From Bacillus sp. MYb209 (GTDB taxonomy: Bacteria > Bacillota > Bacilli > Bacillales > Bacillaceae_G): 64,000 nucleotides of DNA. The notes under the pieces were generated by a model. That model made no database searches and was not told where the DNA came from. It was given only the letters and a program-made list of their open reading frames with translations. Each line of letters opens with the position of its first letter. Within the stretch, counting starts at the first letter, position 1. The stretch is taken from NCBI RefSeq assembly GCF_002975175.1, contig NZ_PCNZ01000011.1:62001-126000 (forward strand). Reading direction: 5' to 3'. The position numbers were made by a program, and so were the translations under genes. Positions 18,188-28,025 of this stretch are shown in pieces.

Positions 18188-18885
18188 TTATATCCTATCT
18201 TGTAAGGCTATATTTACAGCTTCAATAGCGTGTATGCGGGCTGTATCAAATAAAGGAACTATTGAATCTTCCTGTTTTACTAATAGCCCTATTTCCGTAC
18301 ACCCTAATATAATGCCCTTTGCTCCTCTTTGTGCCAAATCTTCCATTACACTTTTAAAATAATCCCTTGATTGTGGGTTTATTTTTCCTAAGCATAATTC
18401 GTTATATATTATTTTATTTACTCTCTCTCTATCCTCTTCTTTCGGTACAATTACTCTTATATCATTTTCTTCTATACGTAATTTATAGAAATCCTGTTCC
18501 ATCGTGTATTTTGTCCCAAGTAGACCAACTGATTGAATCCCATGTTGTTTTATTTCCTTCGCTGTTGCATCAGCAATATGTAATATTGGAATACTGATTC
18601 TATTTTTTACATGCTTAATAACTTTATGCATTGTATTTGTACAAATGATTATAAAATCAGCACCCCCTTCTCCAAAGAAGAAGCTGCATTTCCCAATACC
18701 TCTCCCGCTTTATCCCAATCCCCTTCAGATTGATATCGCTCAATTTCTTCGAAGTCAACGCTATAAAGTAGACATTTTGCTGAATGCAATCCACCTAATC
18801 TCATTTTTACTTCTTCATTTATCATTTTGTAGTACTCAGTAGATGATTCCCAGCTCATACCGCCAATAAGACCTATTAATTTCAT
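18188..18885 (-). pseudogene. Aspartate/glutamate racemase family gene, frameshifted
   Basis: The first frame (18885 down to about 18664) encodes MKLIGLIGGMSWESSTEYY, the standard opening of the RacX/YgeA amino acid racemase family, and the second frame (to 18188) encodes the remainder including KGIILGCTEIGLLV with the second catalytic Cys. The frames join if one C is added to the C5 run at 18663-18667: the peptide then reads EKGGADFIIICTNTMHK, restoring the first catalytic Cys region. A one-base deletion in a homopolymer is the simplest cause, so a sequencing error is also possible. Confidence 0.82.
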
Positions 18886-19049
18886 ATATTCTCCTTCAAA
18901 ATAATATTTTAAAACGCTCAATTTATACTATAATTTATACATAATAAATAATATTTATATCCTATAAAAAAATAATCTTCCTCCAATTAACTTAACTATT
19001 ACATTTATAATAATTCTTTTTCATTTCCGCGGAAATAATCATAGAATAT

Positions 19050-20249
19050 TCAGAAAATAACCTTTGTGGTTATCTCATATTGATAATCAAAACATTTTCG
19101 ATAGAGCTCTTTTATTTCATCATAAGATGGAACTCGTGGATTGTTACTTGGACTACCACTTGCAATAGCATCTTTCGCCATTTTAGAAATAGCATTTTCA
19201 AATTCAACTTCATCAATTCCGTATTCTCTTAAATTTGGAATATGAAGATCAAAGCACAGTTTTTTAATTTCAGCAATCGTATAGTTCGCCACTTCTTCAT
19301 CAGAATACGAATACAAATCTTTATTTAAGCTACGTCCTACTTCAGCTAACCTTTTTACTGCACTCACTTTTGTAAACTCTAGAACTGTAGGTAATAGTAT
19401 TGCATTCGATATTCCATGTGGCACATGAAATAATGCTCCTACTGGCCGGGACATACCATGGACTAATGTAACGGAAGCATTTGAAAAAGCAATTCCAGCT
19501 TGTAATGAAGCAATCATCAGTGCTTCTCTCGCTTCCATATTATCCCCATCTTCATATGCAATACGTAAATATTTCATTATACTTTCAATAGCTGAAAGAG
19601 CGAGCACATCTGTTAGTGGTTGTGAAACTTTAGAAATATATGCTTCAATCGCATGGCATAATGCATCTACTCCTGTTGCTGCAGTAATTTGAGGTGGTAA
19701 CGAACATGTTAAAATTGGGTCTATAATCGCCACTTGCGGGATAAAGCTCGGATGCTTCACCATCATTTTCACATCCGTTGTTTTACTCGTAATTACTGTG
19801 ACACTTGTTACTTCCGATCCAGTGCCTGAGGTTGTTGGAATTGCGATAAGTGGCAGCGGATCTTTTTCTATTTCCACATCCTTTTGTACGTAATCTTCAA
19901 TTTCTTCACCGTTTGTATGTAACACTGCTACTGCTTTCGCAGCATCAATACAACTTCCACCGCCAATAGCGATAATAAAATCACATTTTCCTTCTTTACA
20001 AATAGATAGCGCTTCTAATACGTGTAAATTTGTAGGCTCAGCGTTCACTTTATTATACGTAATAGCTGTAATCCCTTTCGCATTTAATTGCTTCAAACAA
20101 CTTTCAATATACCCTAATTTCTCCATAATTGAATCACTAACTATAAAAGCACGTTTCCCTAACTTTTTTGATTGCTCCCCTAATTTTTCAAGCGAATTTC
20201 TCCCATATAATACAGACTTCGGCATACGAAATTCAGCAACTTCTTGCAA
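19050..20249 (-). CDS. Iron-containing alcohol dehydrogenase
   Basis: A 399-residue group III (Fe-dependent) NAD(P)-linked alcohol dehydrogenase. The dinucleotide motif GGGSCIDAAKA (about residues 98-108), the IPTTSGTGSEVT block and the metal-binding DALCHAIEAYIS and GMSRPVGALFHVPHGISNA blocks, with His ligands, are present. I place the start at the TTG at 20249, which follows GGGGTGGA; the longer reading from 20300 lacks a binding site. It lies 88 bp after a GntP permease gene and probably oxidises or reduces a hydroxy-acid or short alcohol imported by that permease. Confidence 0.88.
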   Translation of the reverse strand: MQEVAEFRMPKSVLYGRNSLEKLGEQSKKLGKRAFIVSDSIMEKLGYIESCLKQLNAKGITAITYNKVNAEPTNLHVLEALSICKEGKCDFIIAIGGGSCIDAAKAVAVLHTNGEEIEDYVQKDVEIEKDPLPLIAIPTTSGTGSEVTSVTVITSKTTDVKMMVKHPSFIPQVAIIDPILTCSLPPQITAATGVDALCHAIEAYISKVSQPLTDVLALSAIESIMKYLRIAYEDGDNMEAREALMIASLQAGIAFSNASVTLVHGMSRPVGALFHVPHGISNAILLPTVLEFTKVSAVKRLAEVGRSLNKDLYSYSDEEVANYTIAEIKKLCFDLHIPNLREYGIDEVEFENAISKMAKDAIASGSPSNNPRVPSYDEIKELYRKCFDYQYEITTKVIF

Positions 20250-20337
20250 GTACTCCACCCCTTCTATTTCTATTGAATATTTTATTATATAAAATATCAA
20301 TTTGATAAATCTTTTCTTTTCATCTATTAACTATTTA

Positions 20338-21777
20338 TTAATAGATTCCTGTTAAAGTATAGAACGCGATGACTAAAAATACAGCAACCGTTTTCAAAAT
20401 TGTAATAGCAAATATATCTTTATATGACTGTTTATGTGTTAATCCTGTTACCGTTAGAATAGTAATAATTGCCCCATTATGTGGTAATGTATCCATTCCG
20501 CCTGATGCCATTGATACAATGCGGTGCATAACTTCTAACGGAATATCATATTGATTGGCCGCTGCAATAAATTTATCTCCCATCGCACTTAAAACAATCC
20601 CCATTCCTCCTGATGCTGAACCAGTAATACCAGCCAAAATATTCGTTGTTACTGCCCCATTTACTAATGGATTCGTGAAAGTTGCAGAGATGCTATCTCT
20701 CATAATTGCAAAGCCTGGAAGTGCTGCAATAACACCACCAAATCCAAACTCCGCGCCTGTATTCATTGTTGCAAGTAGCGCTCCACCAATACTTGTATTC
20801 AATCCAGCTTGAAATCCAGTTACTACTCGTTTCCAATATAATAAAAGCGTTGATAAAATCCCAATAATAAGTGCCAATTCTACAGACCAAATTCCAACTA
20901 CCGCACTTAATTCTACTTTTCCAAATGCTTTCATACCGATTGCTGAGAAATCAAAACCATTTGGATACCACTTTGGTATCATGATTGTGAAAACTTTATT
21001 CATTACACCTACTAAAATAAGTGGTACAAACGCAATTACTTGCTGTACTCTTGTAATTTCAATACCGCTTAGTATCGGCATATCTTTTTGTTCTAATTGT
21101 AAAGATGCTGCCATTTCAGAATTTCCAACATTAAAACCAAAATACCCTTCTCCTGCTGCTTTTGCCTTCTTACGCCTACTCTCTAAATAAAGTAAACCTA
21201 ACGTTAGAACAAAGATTGCTCCTAAAATACCAAGTATCGGTGCTGCATAAATATCAGTTTTAAAAAAAGTTGTAGGTATTACATTTTGAATTTGTGGTGA
21301 TCCAGGAAGCGCATCCATTGTAAATGTTGCTGCTCCAAGAACGATTGTGCCAGGAATTAAACGCTTTGGAATATCCGCTTGTCGAAACAACTTAGCCGCA
21401 AACGAAAATATAGCGAACACCACTACATACACACTAACACCGCTATACGTTAAAATAGCTCCCATTAAAACAATCGCTAAAATTGTACGTTTTTCTCCAA
21501 CTAACTCTACAATCGTCTTTGCGATGGAATCAGCGATTCCTGACATTTCTACTACTTTCCCAAATATTGCTCCAAGTAAAAACACAGGGAAATATAGTTT
21601 AATAAATCCTACCATTTTCTCCATAAAAATATTAGAAAAGAAAGGTAATACAAAACTAGGCTCTGTTAAAAATACCGCAAATAATGCAAAAATCGGCGCG
21701 AATAATATTACAGAAAATCCTTTATATGCTACAAACATGAGTAAACTAAGTGCTAATAAAATAATAACTAGCTCCAA
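20338..21777 (-). CDS. GntP-family permease
   Basis: A 479-residue membrane protein with about 12-14 hydrophobic segments, belonging to the gluconate:H+ symporter (GntP) or related carboxylate transporter family. Markers include TYSGVSVYVVVFAIFSFA, the DALPGSPQIQNVIPT loop (about residues 154-168), AATFTMDA and SGGMDTLPHNGAIITIL near the C-terminus. The start is a TTG at 21777 preceded by AAAAGGAGGG. It heads an operon with the Fe-alcohol dehydrogenase, so its substrate is probably a hydroxylated organic acid rather than gluconate, but this is inference. Confidence 0.85.
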   Translation of the reverse strand: MELVIILLALSLLMFVAYKGFSVILFAPIFALFAVFLTEPSFVLPFFSNIFMEKMVGFIKLYFPVFLLGAIFGKVVEMSGIADSIAKTIVELVGEKRTILAIVLMGAILTYSGVSVYVVVFAIFSFAAKLFRQADIPKRLIPGTIVLGAATFTMDALPGSPQIQNVIPTTFFKTDIYAAPILGILGAIFVLTLGLLYLESRRKKAKAAGEGYFGFNVGNSEMAASLQLEQKDMPILSGIEITRVQQVIAFVPLILVGVMNKVFTIMIPKWYPNGFDFSAIGMKAFGKVELSAVVGIWSVELALIIGILSTLLLYWKRVVTGFQAGLNTSIGGALLATMNTGAEFGFGGVIAALPGFAIMRDSISATFTNPLVNGAVTTNILAGITGSASGGMGIVLSAMGDKFIAAANQYDIPLEVMHRIVSMASGGMDTLPHNGAIITILTVTGLTHKQSYKDIFAITILKTVAVFLVIAFYTLTGIY

Positions 21778-21930
21778 TTATAACCCTCCTTTTAAACTGA
21801 AAATTCAATCTTTTAACAACGAACTTTTACTAGTATTTCGCACCCTTTTATTTCATGACATCCCTCCTCTTTTTATTACAAATTTTTCATGCTAAAAATG
21901 TCTAATTATAAGTATTCGATTACATATGTA

Positions 21931-21981
21931 AAATCCCTTTAAACAAAAATGATTTCATCGTCATATGTTATAAAGGGATTT
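21931..21981 (-). repeat. Inverted repeat between HAD pseudogene and GntP promoter
   Basis: AAATCCCTTTA at 21931 is matched by TAAAGGGATTT at 21971 with a loop of about 29 bases. It lies just past the stop of the HAD pseudogene on the minus strand and may be its terminator, although the loop is long. Confidence 0.5.
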
Positions 21982-21994
21982 CTAGGTTCTATTT

Positions 21995-22660
21995 CTATAA
22001 TTTTACCGCACTATTCTCTATACAAAAGCTTTGTAACTCTTCGACATCTTTCACTATATGAATCGCCCTAGCATCACTCAATTCATTCTCATTACCATAT
22101 CCATACAATACACCTATTGAAGCAATTCCGTTACTGTTCGCACCGATTACGTCATGCTTTCTATCACCAATCATCACAATTTCTTCTTTTTAAAGTTCTT
22201 CATTTGTTTGTAAAATATGAGCAATTATTTCTTCCTTTTTTATTCTTGTCCCATCTAAATTACTCCCAACATTCTCTTCAAAAAAAGATGTTAACTGAAA
22301 GTGCTCTATTACTTGTTTCGCAAATACAGTAGGCTTTGAAGTTGCTACAAACAAACGATTGCCAGCATCCTTTAATTCTTGCAATAGGGTTGGAATTCCA
22401 TCGTATACTTTATTCTCTAATAAACCACTTTGCTTTAAATATTCCCGAAAGTAAAACACTGCTCGTTCTACTTCTATTTCATTCATATTATATCTATCTA
22501 CAAAAGATTGTTGTATTGGTGGGCCGATAAATGAATCTAACTCGCTTATATTTACTTCTTCAATCCCGATTTTTTCTAACGCGTATAGAACAGAATTTAT
22601 AATCCCTTCTTTCGGATCAGTTAATGTTCCATCTAAATCAAATAGAAATGTTGTATACAT
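21995..22660 (-). pseudogene. HAD-family hydrolase gene with internal TAA
   Basis: A 222-codon gene for a PGPase/Gph-like HAD phosphatase (YhcW/GppA group). Motif I is FLFDLDGTLTDPKEGI, the C1 helical cap follows, motif II is VATSKP, and motif IV MIGDRKHDVIGA lies after the break. An in-frame TAA at 22190-22192 follows ILQTNEEL and precedes KEEIVMIGDRKHD in the same frame, so one base change separates it from an intact gene. The ATG at 22660 has a good GGGGGA site. The truncated protein lacks motif IV and should be inactive. Confidence 0.82.
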
Positions 22661-22851
22661 ATTTCATTCCCCCACTGATTTTATATGTACCCCATTAAGG
22701 CCATTCTCCTACTTACACCTTTACTATAATATCACCATTTAACTTTTCAGAAAATTGTTTTTTCTAACCCTTATACTTTCAGTTACAAAATCACAAAAGA
22801 TATGATAAAGTGAAAAAGTTATAATTAATTTAATAGAAACTGGTGAATCAA

Positions 22852-23649
22852 ATGTCAATTACGTTAATTTTTATAATGGCTTTCACAATTGTTATCCACG
22901 CAGTTGAAACTAGCTCTTATAGTATTCGATTAGCTGGTGTACGTTTAAAAAAGATTGCCGTTGCCTTATCTGTCGTAGGAATGGTACTGCTTATTTCAAG
23001 AACATCTAACTTACTACAAGCCTTTTTAATCGGTGGTATTGTCGATGAAGCAAAACTAGATTCTTCTATTAATTTAGAGCATATTATACGGCTTGTTCTA
23101 TTATCTGCTTCTGTCGGTACATTGCTCGCGATTATACTCTATCCAACTTTGACAAAGCTATTTGGATACGTCATTCAAAACTTTGAAACAGATGGTTCAT
23201 TCATTCGAATGATGAAGACGAATAACATTCAAAAATTAAAGTATACAAAAAAATATGTACGCTTCCCCAAATTCGAAATGATTCATCGAATGAGGATCGG
23301 TGGTATCCCAAAGCGTATTATGCTTATCAACATGTTTGCTACTGCAATTTATACAGCGGGTGTCCTTTCAGCCCTTTACGCTTCCTTTTTAAACCCAGAT
23401 TACGCAACAAATGCAAGTACAGCTTCTGGCCTTGTTAATGGTTTTGCTACCATTTTATTAACAGTGCTACTAGATCCACGCATTGCCCTTTTAACAGAAC
23501 GTGCTTTACAATCAGAAAAGGGTGCTGAAGCAATGAGTAAAATGTATGGTTGGCTTATGATTTCTAGACTTCTCGGCACATTATTAGCACAACTACTATT
23601 TGTACCAGGTGCTTACTGGATTTTATGGATTATTGAACTGATGCATTAA
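22852..23649 (+). CDS. amj: Lipid II flippase Amj
   Basis: A 265-residue membrane protein of the Amj family, the alternative lipid II flippase first described in B. subtilis as a backup for MurJ. The opening, with TIVIHAVETSSYSIRLAGVR, and the RTSNLLQAFLIGGIVD segment are characteristic, and about six to seven hydrophobic segments are seen. It would move undecaprenyl-linked peptidoglycan precursors across the membrane. I chose the ATG at 22852, preceded by GGTG; a GTG at 22843 is the alternative. It lies 24 bp before a nucleotidyltransferase gene. Confidence 0.87.
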   Translation: MSITLIFIMAFTIVIHAVETSSYSIRLAGVRLKKIAVALSVVGMVLLISRTSNLLQAFLIGGIVDEAKLDSSINLEHIIRLVLLSASVGTLLAIILYPTLTKLFGYVIQNFETDGSFIRMMKTNNIQKLKYTKKYVRFPKFEMIHRMRIGGIPKRIMLINMFATAIYTAGVLSALYASFLNPDYATNASTASGLVNGFATILLTVLLDPRIALLTERALQSEKGAEAMSKMYGWLMISRLLGTLLAQLLFVPGAYWILWIIELMH

Positions 23650-23673
23650 TTTACTAGAAAGGTGAATTTATCA

Positions 23674-24249
23674 ATGAATATAAAAACAGAGCAAGATATA
23701 ATTCGCTTAATAAAAAACGACAAATGGATGATGGACGTATTACAAATGGCAAAATCACTAGAGCTACCTGATTGGTGGATTTGCGCTGGATTTGTTCGTT
23801 CTAAAATTTGGGATACATTACATAACTACGAAGTAAGAACAGCTACACCAGACGTTGATGTTATTTATTTTGACACTTTTCATAAAGATGAGGCATACGA
23901 ACAATCATTAGAAAAGGAACTGACAAATTTGGATGATTCTATACCTTGGTCGGTTAAGAATCAAGCTCGTATGCATGTAGTGAATGGAATGCCACCATAC
24001 TCTTCTTCTGTTGATGCTATTTCTAAATTCCCTGAAACAGCAACCGCCCTTGGTGTTTCATTAGACGAGAAAAATAATGTCATATTAACATCCCCGTGCG
24101 GAATAGAAGATGTACTTTCATTACAAGTGAAACCTACACTTCATTTTCTTGAAACGAAAGAACGAATACATATGTACAAAAAAAGAGTTATGAAAAAGAA
24201 TTGGCAAAGCAAATGGCCCAACATTACAATCACTTATCCAGAGATTTAA
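23674..24249 (+). CDS. Nucleotidyltransferase-family protein (NTP_transf_6/DUF925 type)
   Basis: A 191-residue protein with the pattern of a small nucleotidyltransferase-fold family: WWICAGFVRSKIWD (about residues 33-46), then the acidic pair in TATPDVDVIYFD expected to bind metal, and a later YSSSVDAISKFPETATALGV block. These features match the DUF925 group; a substrate is not known. The ATG at 23674 follows AGAAAGGTGA. It is co-oriented with amj 24 bp upstream and a terminator follows, so the pair forms an operon. Confidence 0.75.
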   Translation: MNIKTEQDIIRLIKNDKWMMDVLQMAKSLELPDWWICAGFVRSKIWDTLHNYEVRTATPDVDVIYFDTFHKDEAYEQSLEKELTNLDDSIPWSVKNQARMHVVNGMPPYSSSVDAISKFPETATALGVSLDEKNNVILTSPCGIEDVLSLQVKPTLHFLETKERIHMYKKRVMKKNWQSKWPNITITYPEI

Positions 24250-24250
24250 A

Positions 24251-24288
24251 GAGGGTGCTTCTCATTATTAGAAGCACCCTTTCCTTTT
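24251..24288. terminator. Bidirectional intrinsic terminator
   Basis: GAGGGTGCTTCT pairs with AGAAGCACCCTTTC between the amj operon and the converging alpha/beta hydrolase gene. Confidence 0.88.
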
Positions 24289-25203
24289 TCAATTCAAAAA
24301 ATGAATGACTGTTTCAGCGAAGCGGTCTGCTTCTTCATAATGTGGTGTATGACCACTCTCTTCAAACACGATATACTTACCATTTCGAGTATCTCGATTA
24401 AATACTTCAATTTGCTTTTCACACGTTACTACATCATGTTCTCCTACAATTAGCAGCATCGGATTTTTCACTTCTTGCAGTTTTAATAGAAACGATTTAT
24501 AAATCTCTCCCTCATCTTTTAATCTTCTAAAGTGAATCTCTGAACGTCTTGCAAATTCTCCCCACTCTTCATCACTATATAAACTATAGTCAGTTTTATC
24601 CTCCTTATTTTCATAAATCTCCATTCGATTTTCTTTTAATTCATCACTTAATCTTATATAAGCTTCTAGCAACTCTTCTGAACTAGCATTACTAGATGAA
24701 TAAGTAAAACACTCTTCTGCAGCCACTTCTTTTCCATACTTCTTTAATAAATTCCCTGTCTTTTGTAAGAGGGATTTACTTGTTAATGCAAAATCAAAAG
24801 TCGGCCCTTCAAATATTATTTTCTCTATTGAATTTGGATATATCGACGCATATAGCAATGCTAAATATCCACCGAAAGAATGTCCAATTACAGACCATTT
24901 CTCAATTTGTAATAGTTTTCTTAGTTCCTCACAATCTTCAACTAAATCACTTAATCCAAACGATTCTTCTTCAGTAATTTCTTCTGAACGACAAACCCCT
25001 CTTTGATCTATCATAATTACATATAAGGAATCTTTTAATCGTTCCGCTTGATGAAATGAAAAATCATAGCAACTCTCTCCTGGTCCACCGTGCAAATATA
25101 ATACTGGTTTATTTTTAGGACTTCCATGTGTTTCAACGTATAGTTTTTTCCCTCTAATGTTCATGTATTTCCCAACTTCAATCAAATTCGTCTTTATAAT
25201 CAT
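24289..25203 (-). CDS. Alpha/beta hydrolase, proline iminopeptidase-like
   Basis: A 304-residue hydrolase with the prolyl aminopeptidase pattern: HGGPGESCYDF oxyanion motif (about residues 38-48), DQRGVCRSE, the nucleophile elbow GHSFGGYLALLYA with Ser at about 106, GEHDVVT for the Asp and SGHTPHYEE for the His. It most likely cleaves small peptides or esters in the cytoplasm. A GTG at 25206 or an internal ATG before NIRGKK could also start it, since GAGGTG lies very near the chosen ATG. Confidence 0.82.
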   Translation of the reverse strand: MIIKTNLIEVGKYMNIRGKKLYVETHGSPKNKPVLYLHGGPGESCYDFSFHQAERLKDSLYVIMIDQRGVCRSEEITEEESFGLSDLVEDCEELRKLLQIEKWSVIGHSFGGYLALLYASIYPNSIEKIIFEGPTFDFALTSKSLLQKTGNLLKKYGKEVAAEECFTYSSSNASSEELLEAYIRLSDELKENRMEIYENKEDKTDYSLYSDEEWGEFARRSEIHFRRLKDEGEIYKSFLLKLQEVKNPMLLIVGEHDVVTCEKQIEVFNRDTRNGKYIVFEESGHTPHYEEADRFAETVIHFLN

Positions 25204-25239
25204 CACCTCATTTTTTACTGAATATTATAACATTTAACC

Positions 25240-26580
25240 CTAAATAATCCCTATTACATTTAAAAAGACGATAATTATTGCAAGTGGAGCTATAAATCGA
25301 AGTAAGAATGCCCAACAAGTAAATATTTTCTTTCCGTAATTTCCACCTACAAAAAATTCTGCTTCTAGCACTTTCTTCTCCATTTTAAATGATACGAAAA
25401 TACTGATAAACAATGCTCCAAGTGGCATTAATATATTACTAGATAAAAAGTCTACTGCATCAAAAATATTCTTCCCAAAAATCGTAATATCACTCCATAC
25501 TCCAAATGATAACGCAGATGGTATACCCACTAAGAAAATGCAGAAACCGATGATCCATGATAGTTTATTTCTTCTTTCCTGCTCACCATTTGCTAATGCT
25601 GAAACGACCGTTTCTAGTAGAGAAAATGCCGATGTTAATGTCGCAAATGTAAATAACGCAAGAAATACTGTTAAGAAGAGTCCACCGAATGGTATTTGAC
25701 TAAATACAGATGGTAATACGATAAATAGTAATCCCGGTCCTTCTGTTGGCTCCATTCCTAATGAAAATACTGCCGGAAATATAGCAAGTCCCGCAAATAA
25801 AGAAACGAATAAATTCAATCCAACAATCGTAACTGCCGATTTTGGTAAACTTTCTTTTTTATTTAAATACGAGCTATACGTAACCATAATCGAAATCCCT
25901 ATACTAATCGCAAAGAATGATTGCCCCATTGCGAACAAAATACTTTCTGAAGTAATTTTTGAGAAATCTGACTGTAAGAAAAACTTCACACCTTGCATCG
26001 CATCATCAAGTGTTAATGAACGAATAATAAGAGCGACAAATAATACGAACAACGCTGGTAACATATATTTACTTGCTTTTTCAATTCCGTTTTGTACACC
26101 TTTTGATACAACCCATATCGTTATGAACATAAAAGCGAAATGGCCCATAATAGCCCAAACGGGATTTCCAATTGTTTCAGTAAATAACGAACCGTAATTT
26201 TGTCCCGGAGTAATAAGTTGTCCTGTTACTCCTCGGAAGAGATAAATTAAAACCCATCCACCTACAACGCTATAAAAAGATAACAATATAAAACAAGTTC
26301 CAACGCCAAGACGTCCAATCCAGTGCCATCCTGTATTTGGTGCGATACTTTTAAATGCTCCAACTGCTTGTTTCTGTGTACTGCGTCCAATCATAAATTC
26401 AGCAATAAGTAGTGGTAGTCCAATTAATACAGTAAATAATATAAAGATTAAAAAGAATGCTCCTCCCCCGCTCTTTCCAGCGATATAAGGAAACTTCCAT
26501 ATTGCGCCAAGTCCAATTGCTGATCCTGCTGCTGCCATTATAAAACCTAATTTCGAAGTCCATTGCTCCGTCTGTTTCAT
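25240..26580 (-). CDS. Sodium-dependent transporter, NSS/LeuT family
   Basis: A 446-residue neurotransmitter:sodium symporter homologue with 11-12 membrane segments, the usual bacterial count. The TM1 signature [24 protein letters not shown], which forms the sodium and substrate sites, is intact. Family members such as LeuT and MhsT import amino acids with sodium. Uniquely informative here is the upstream T-box, in which I read a CUC (leucine) specifier, so I predict uptake of leucine or other branched/hydrophobic amino acids under leucine starvation. It stands alone, with no neighbouring regulator. Confidence 0.88.
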   Translation of the reverse strand: MKQTEQWTSKLGFIMAAAGSAIGLGAIWKFPYIAGKSGGGAFFLIFILFTVLIGLPLLIAEFMIGRSTQKQAVGAFKSIAPNTGWHWIGRLGVGTCFILLSFYSVVGGWVLIYLFRGVTGQLITPGQNYGSLFTETIGNPVWAIMGHFAFMFITIWVVSKGVQNGIEKASKYMLPALFVLFVALIIRSLTLDDAMQGVKFFLQSDFSKITSESILFAMGQSFFAISIGISIMVTYSSYLNKKESLPKSAVTIVGLNLFVSLFAGLAIFPAVFSLGMEPTEGPGLLFIVLPSVFSQIPFGGLFLTVFLALFTFATLTSAFSLLETVVSALANGEQERRNKLSWIIGFCIFLVGIPSALSFGVWSDITIFGKNIFDAVDFLSSNILMPLGALFISIFVSFKMEKKVLEAEFFVGGNYGKKIFTCWAFLLRFIAPLAIIIVFLNVIGII

Positions 26581-26677
26581 CTTATTTTCCTCCCAATTAA
26601 ATCTTTTTATATAAATAATTAAATTTTATAAACCAATCCAAATAAACCCTCCATTTCTTTTTCTATAAAATAAAAAA

Positions 26678-26935
26678 TGGCCCAGCATCTCTTTATATAA
26701 AGAGACGCTAAGCCATTTACTTAACGCGGTACCACCCTTATTGATTCCATTATGAATCCACCTTAGTAGTAATCGTTTGATTACAAACCTAATATCGAAG
26801 GTTAACCGTTAAGATTTACTAAGAATGTGATTCCGTTCCACCTTACTGCTCCTAGGCGAGTTCAGGATGTCATTTGACTATGTCGCACCAACCCATAGCT
26901 CTCTGCACAAATACATGACCTTACTACTCCTATTC
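26678..26935 (-). promoter_or_regulatory. T-box riboswitch, predicted leucine specifier (CUC)
   Basis: The conserved T-box AAGGGTGGTACCGCGTT lies at 26724-26740 and is followed by the terminator hairpin AAATGGC...GCCATTTTTT at 26678-26722. Stem I begins near 26935 with GCAGAGAGC and the GGTTGGTGCGA distal part. On the 3' side of the specifier loop the order is TGAA, CTC (26858-26860), GCC, TAGGAG, aligned with the same position in the other three T-boxes of this window. Uncharged leucine tRNA should bind and permit read-through into the transporter gene. Confidence 0.88.
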
Positions 26936-27098
26936 AACACATTTTAATATTTAGAATATATTTTCTTTTGAAATTAATATGAAGTATATCGGTTATATTT
27001 GTTACTGTCAAGGTATATATTAATTATTTTGTCGAAAAGGATTTTTATAGGTTTATATAGAAAATATTTACAAATAAAATATAAGGAGAAAATATGTT

Positions 27099-28025
27099 AT
27101 GTCACTTTTAAAGAATGGATGTTTTTTTATTATCCGCTCATTTTTCATCATCTTTGGTATTATTGCGATTTGTTCTTTGCCACAATTGTTTTTTGGTACA
27201 TCTCCAAGTGCATCAAGAGCGTTAGCCATGCCGCCAACACCAACTTTACAATTAAATTTTAGTAACTATTTAGATTCGATATCAAATGTTATTTCTTCTT
27301 TGTTCCACCCTACAGGTATTACTTATAAAATTAGCAATGCTGGTACTCAGTCGCCAGATCGTGATCTTTTTCCATATTTATTAGAATCATATACGCATTC
27401 ATTAACTATTATGATTTGTGCCTTCCTTATCGCCGTATTCCTTTCTACTACTTTTACCATACTTACATTTTACTTTCCTAAACGCATTCAATCTCTTATC
27501 CTTAAAACTTTACACGTACTAGAATCATTGCCAGACTTATTTTTTGTCGTCTGTGTACAGTTATTTGTCATTTGGATTTATAAAAATACGAATTTACTCG
27601 TTACAGTACCTTTTTCTACTATGCAAGAAAAAACATATTTGTTACCGATATTAACACTGAGTATTTTACCGATTATTTACTTATACAAAATTTTCCTATT
27701 AAATTATAATGATGAGCTACAAAAGGATTATATAAACGTTGCGGTCGCAAAAGGATTAAAACCGTTTTACATTTTATATAAACACGTGCTTATCAACGCC
27801 TTACTCTCCATCTTTTATAATGCAAAATCTATTTTTTTATTTATGATTTCCAATATGATTGTACTGGAGTATTTATTTAATTCCTACGGCTTATTTAAAT
27901 TTTTAATTATGCACCAAACACCGGAAATTATTACGGTAAGTATATTATTTTTAACAATTCCATTCTATCTCTCCTTTGAACTATTAAAACGCATTTTACC
28001 AGGAAGAAGGGATTTACATGCTTAA
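27099..28025 (+). CDS. ABC transporter permease, peptide/nickel (DppB-like) type
   Basis: A 308-residue membrane protein of the BPD (MetI-like) permease fold. The EAA loop that contacts the ATPase is seen as NVAVAKGLKPFYILYKHVLINA. A large extracytoplasmic loop (about residues 40-95) follows the first helix, as in DppB/OppB proteins. AAGGAG precedes the ATG by 10 bases. It overlaps the next permease gene by 8 bp. No ATPase or binding-protein gene lies in the neighbourhood, so partners must be encoded elsewhere. Confidence 0.82.
   Translation: MSLLKNGCFFIIRSFFIIFGIIAICSLPQLFFGTSPSASRALAMPPTPTLQLNFSNYLDSISNVISSLFHPTGITYKISNAGTQSPDRDLFPYLLESYTHSLTIMICAFLIAVFLSTTFTILTFYFPKRIQSLILKTLHVLESLPDLFFVVCVQLFVIWIYKNTNLLVTVPFSTMQEKTYLLPILTLSILPIIYLYKIFLLNYNDELQKDYINVAVAKGLKPFYILYKHVLINALLSIFYNAKSIFLFMISNMIVLEYLFNSYGLFKFLIMHQTPEIITVSILFLTIPFYLSFELLKRILPGRRDLHA

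Noticed and set aside
21931-21981. A riboswitch in the GntP operon leader.
   Set aside because: Only one long-loop inverted repeat is seen, with no conserved riboswitch core, and it lies at the end of the HAD pseudogene.
22117-22530. Plus-strand frames opposite the HAD gene at 21995-22660.
   Set aside because: The minus-strand frame shows HAD motifs I and IV; the plus frames show nothing recognisable.
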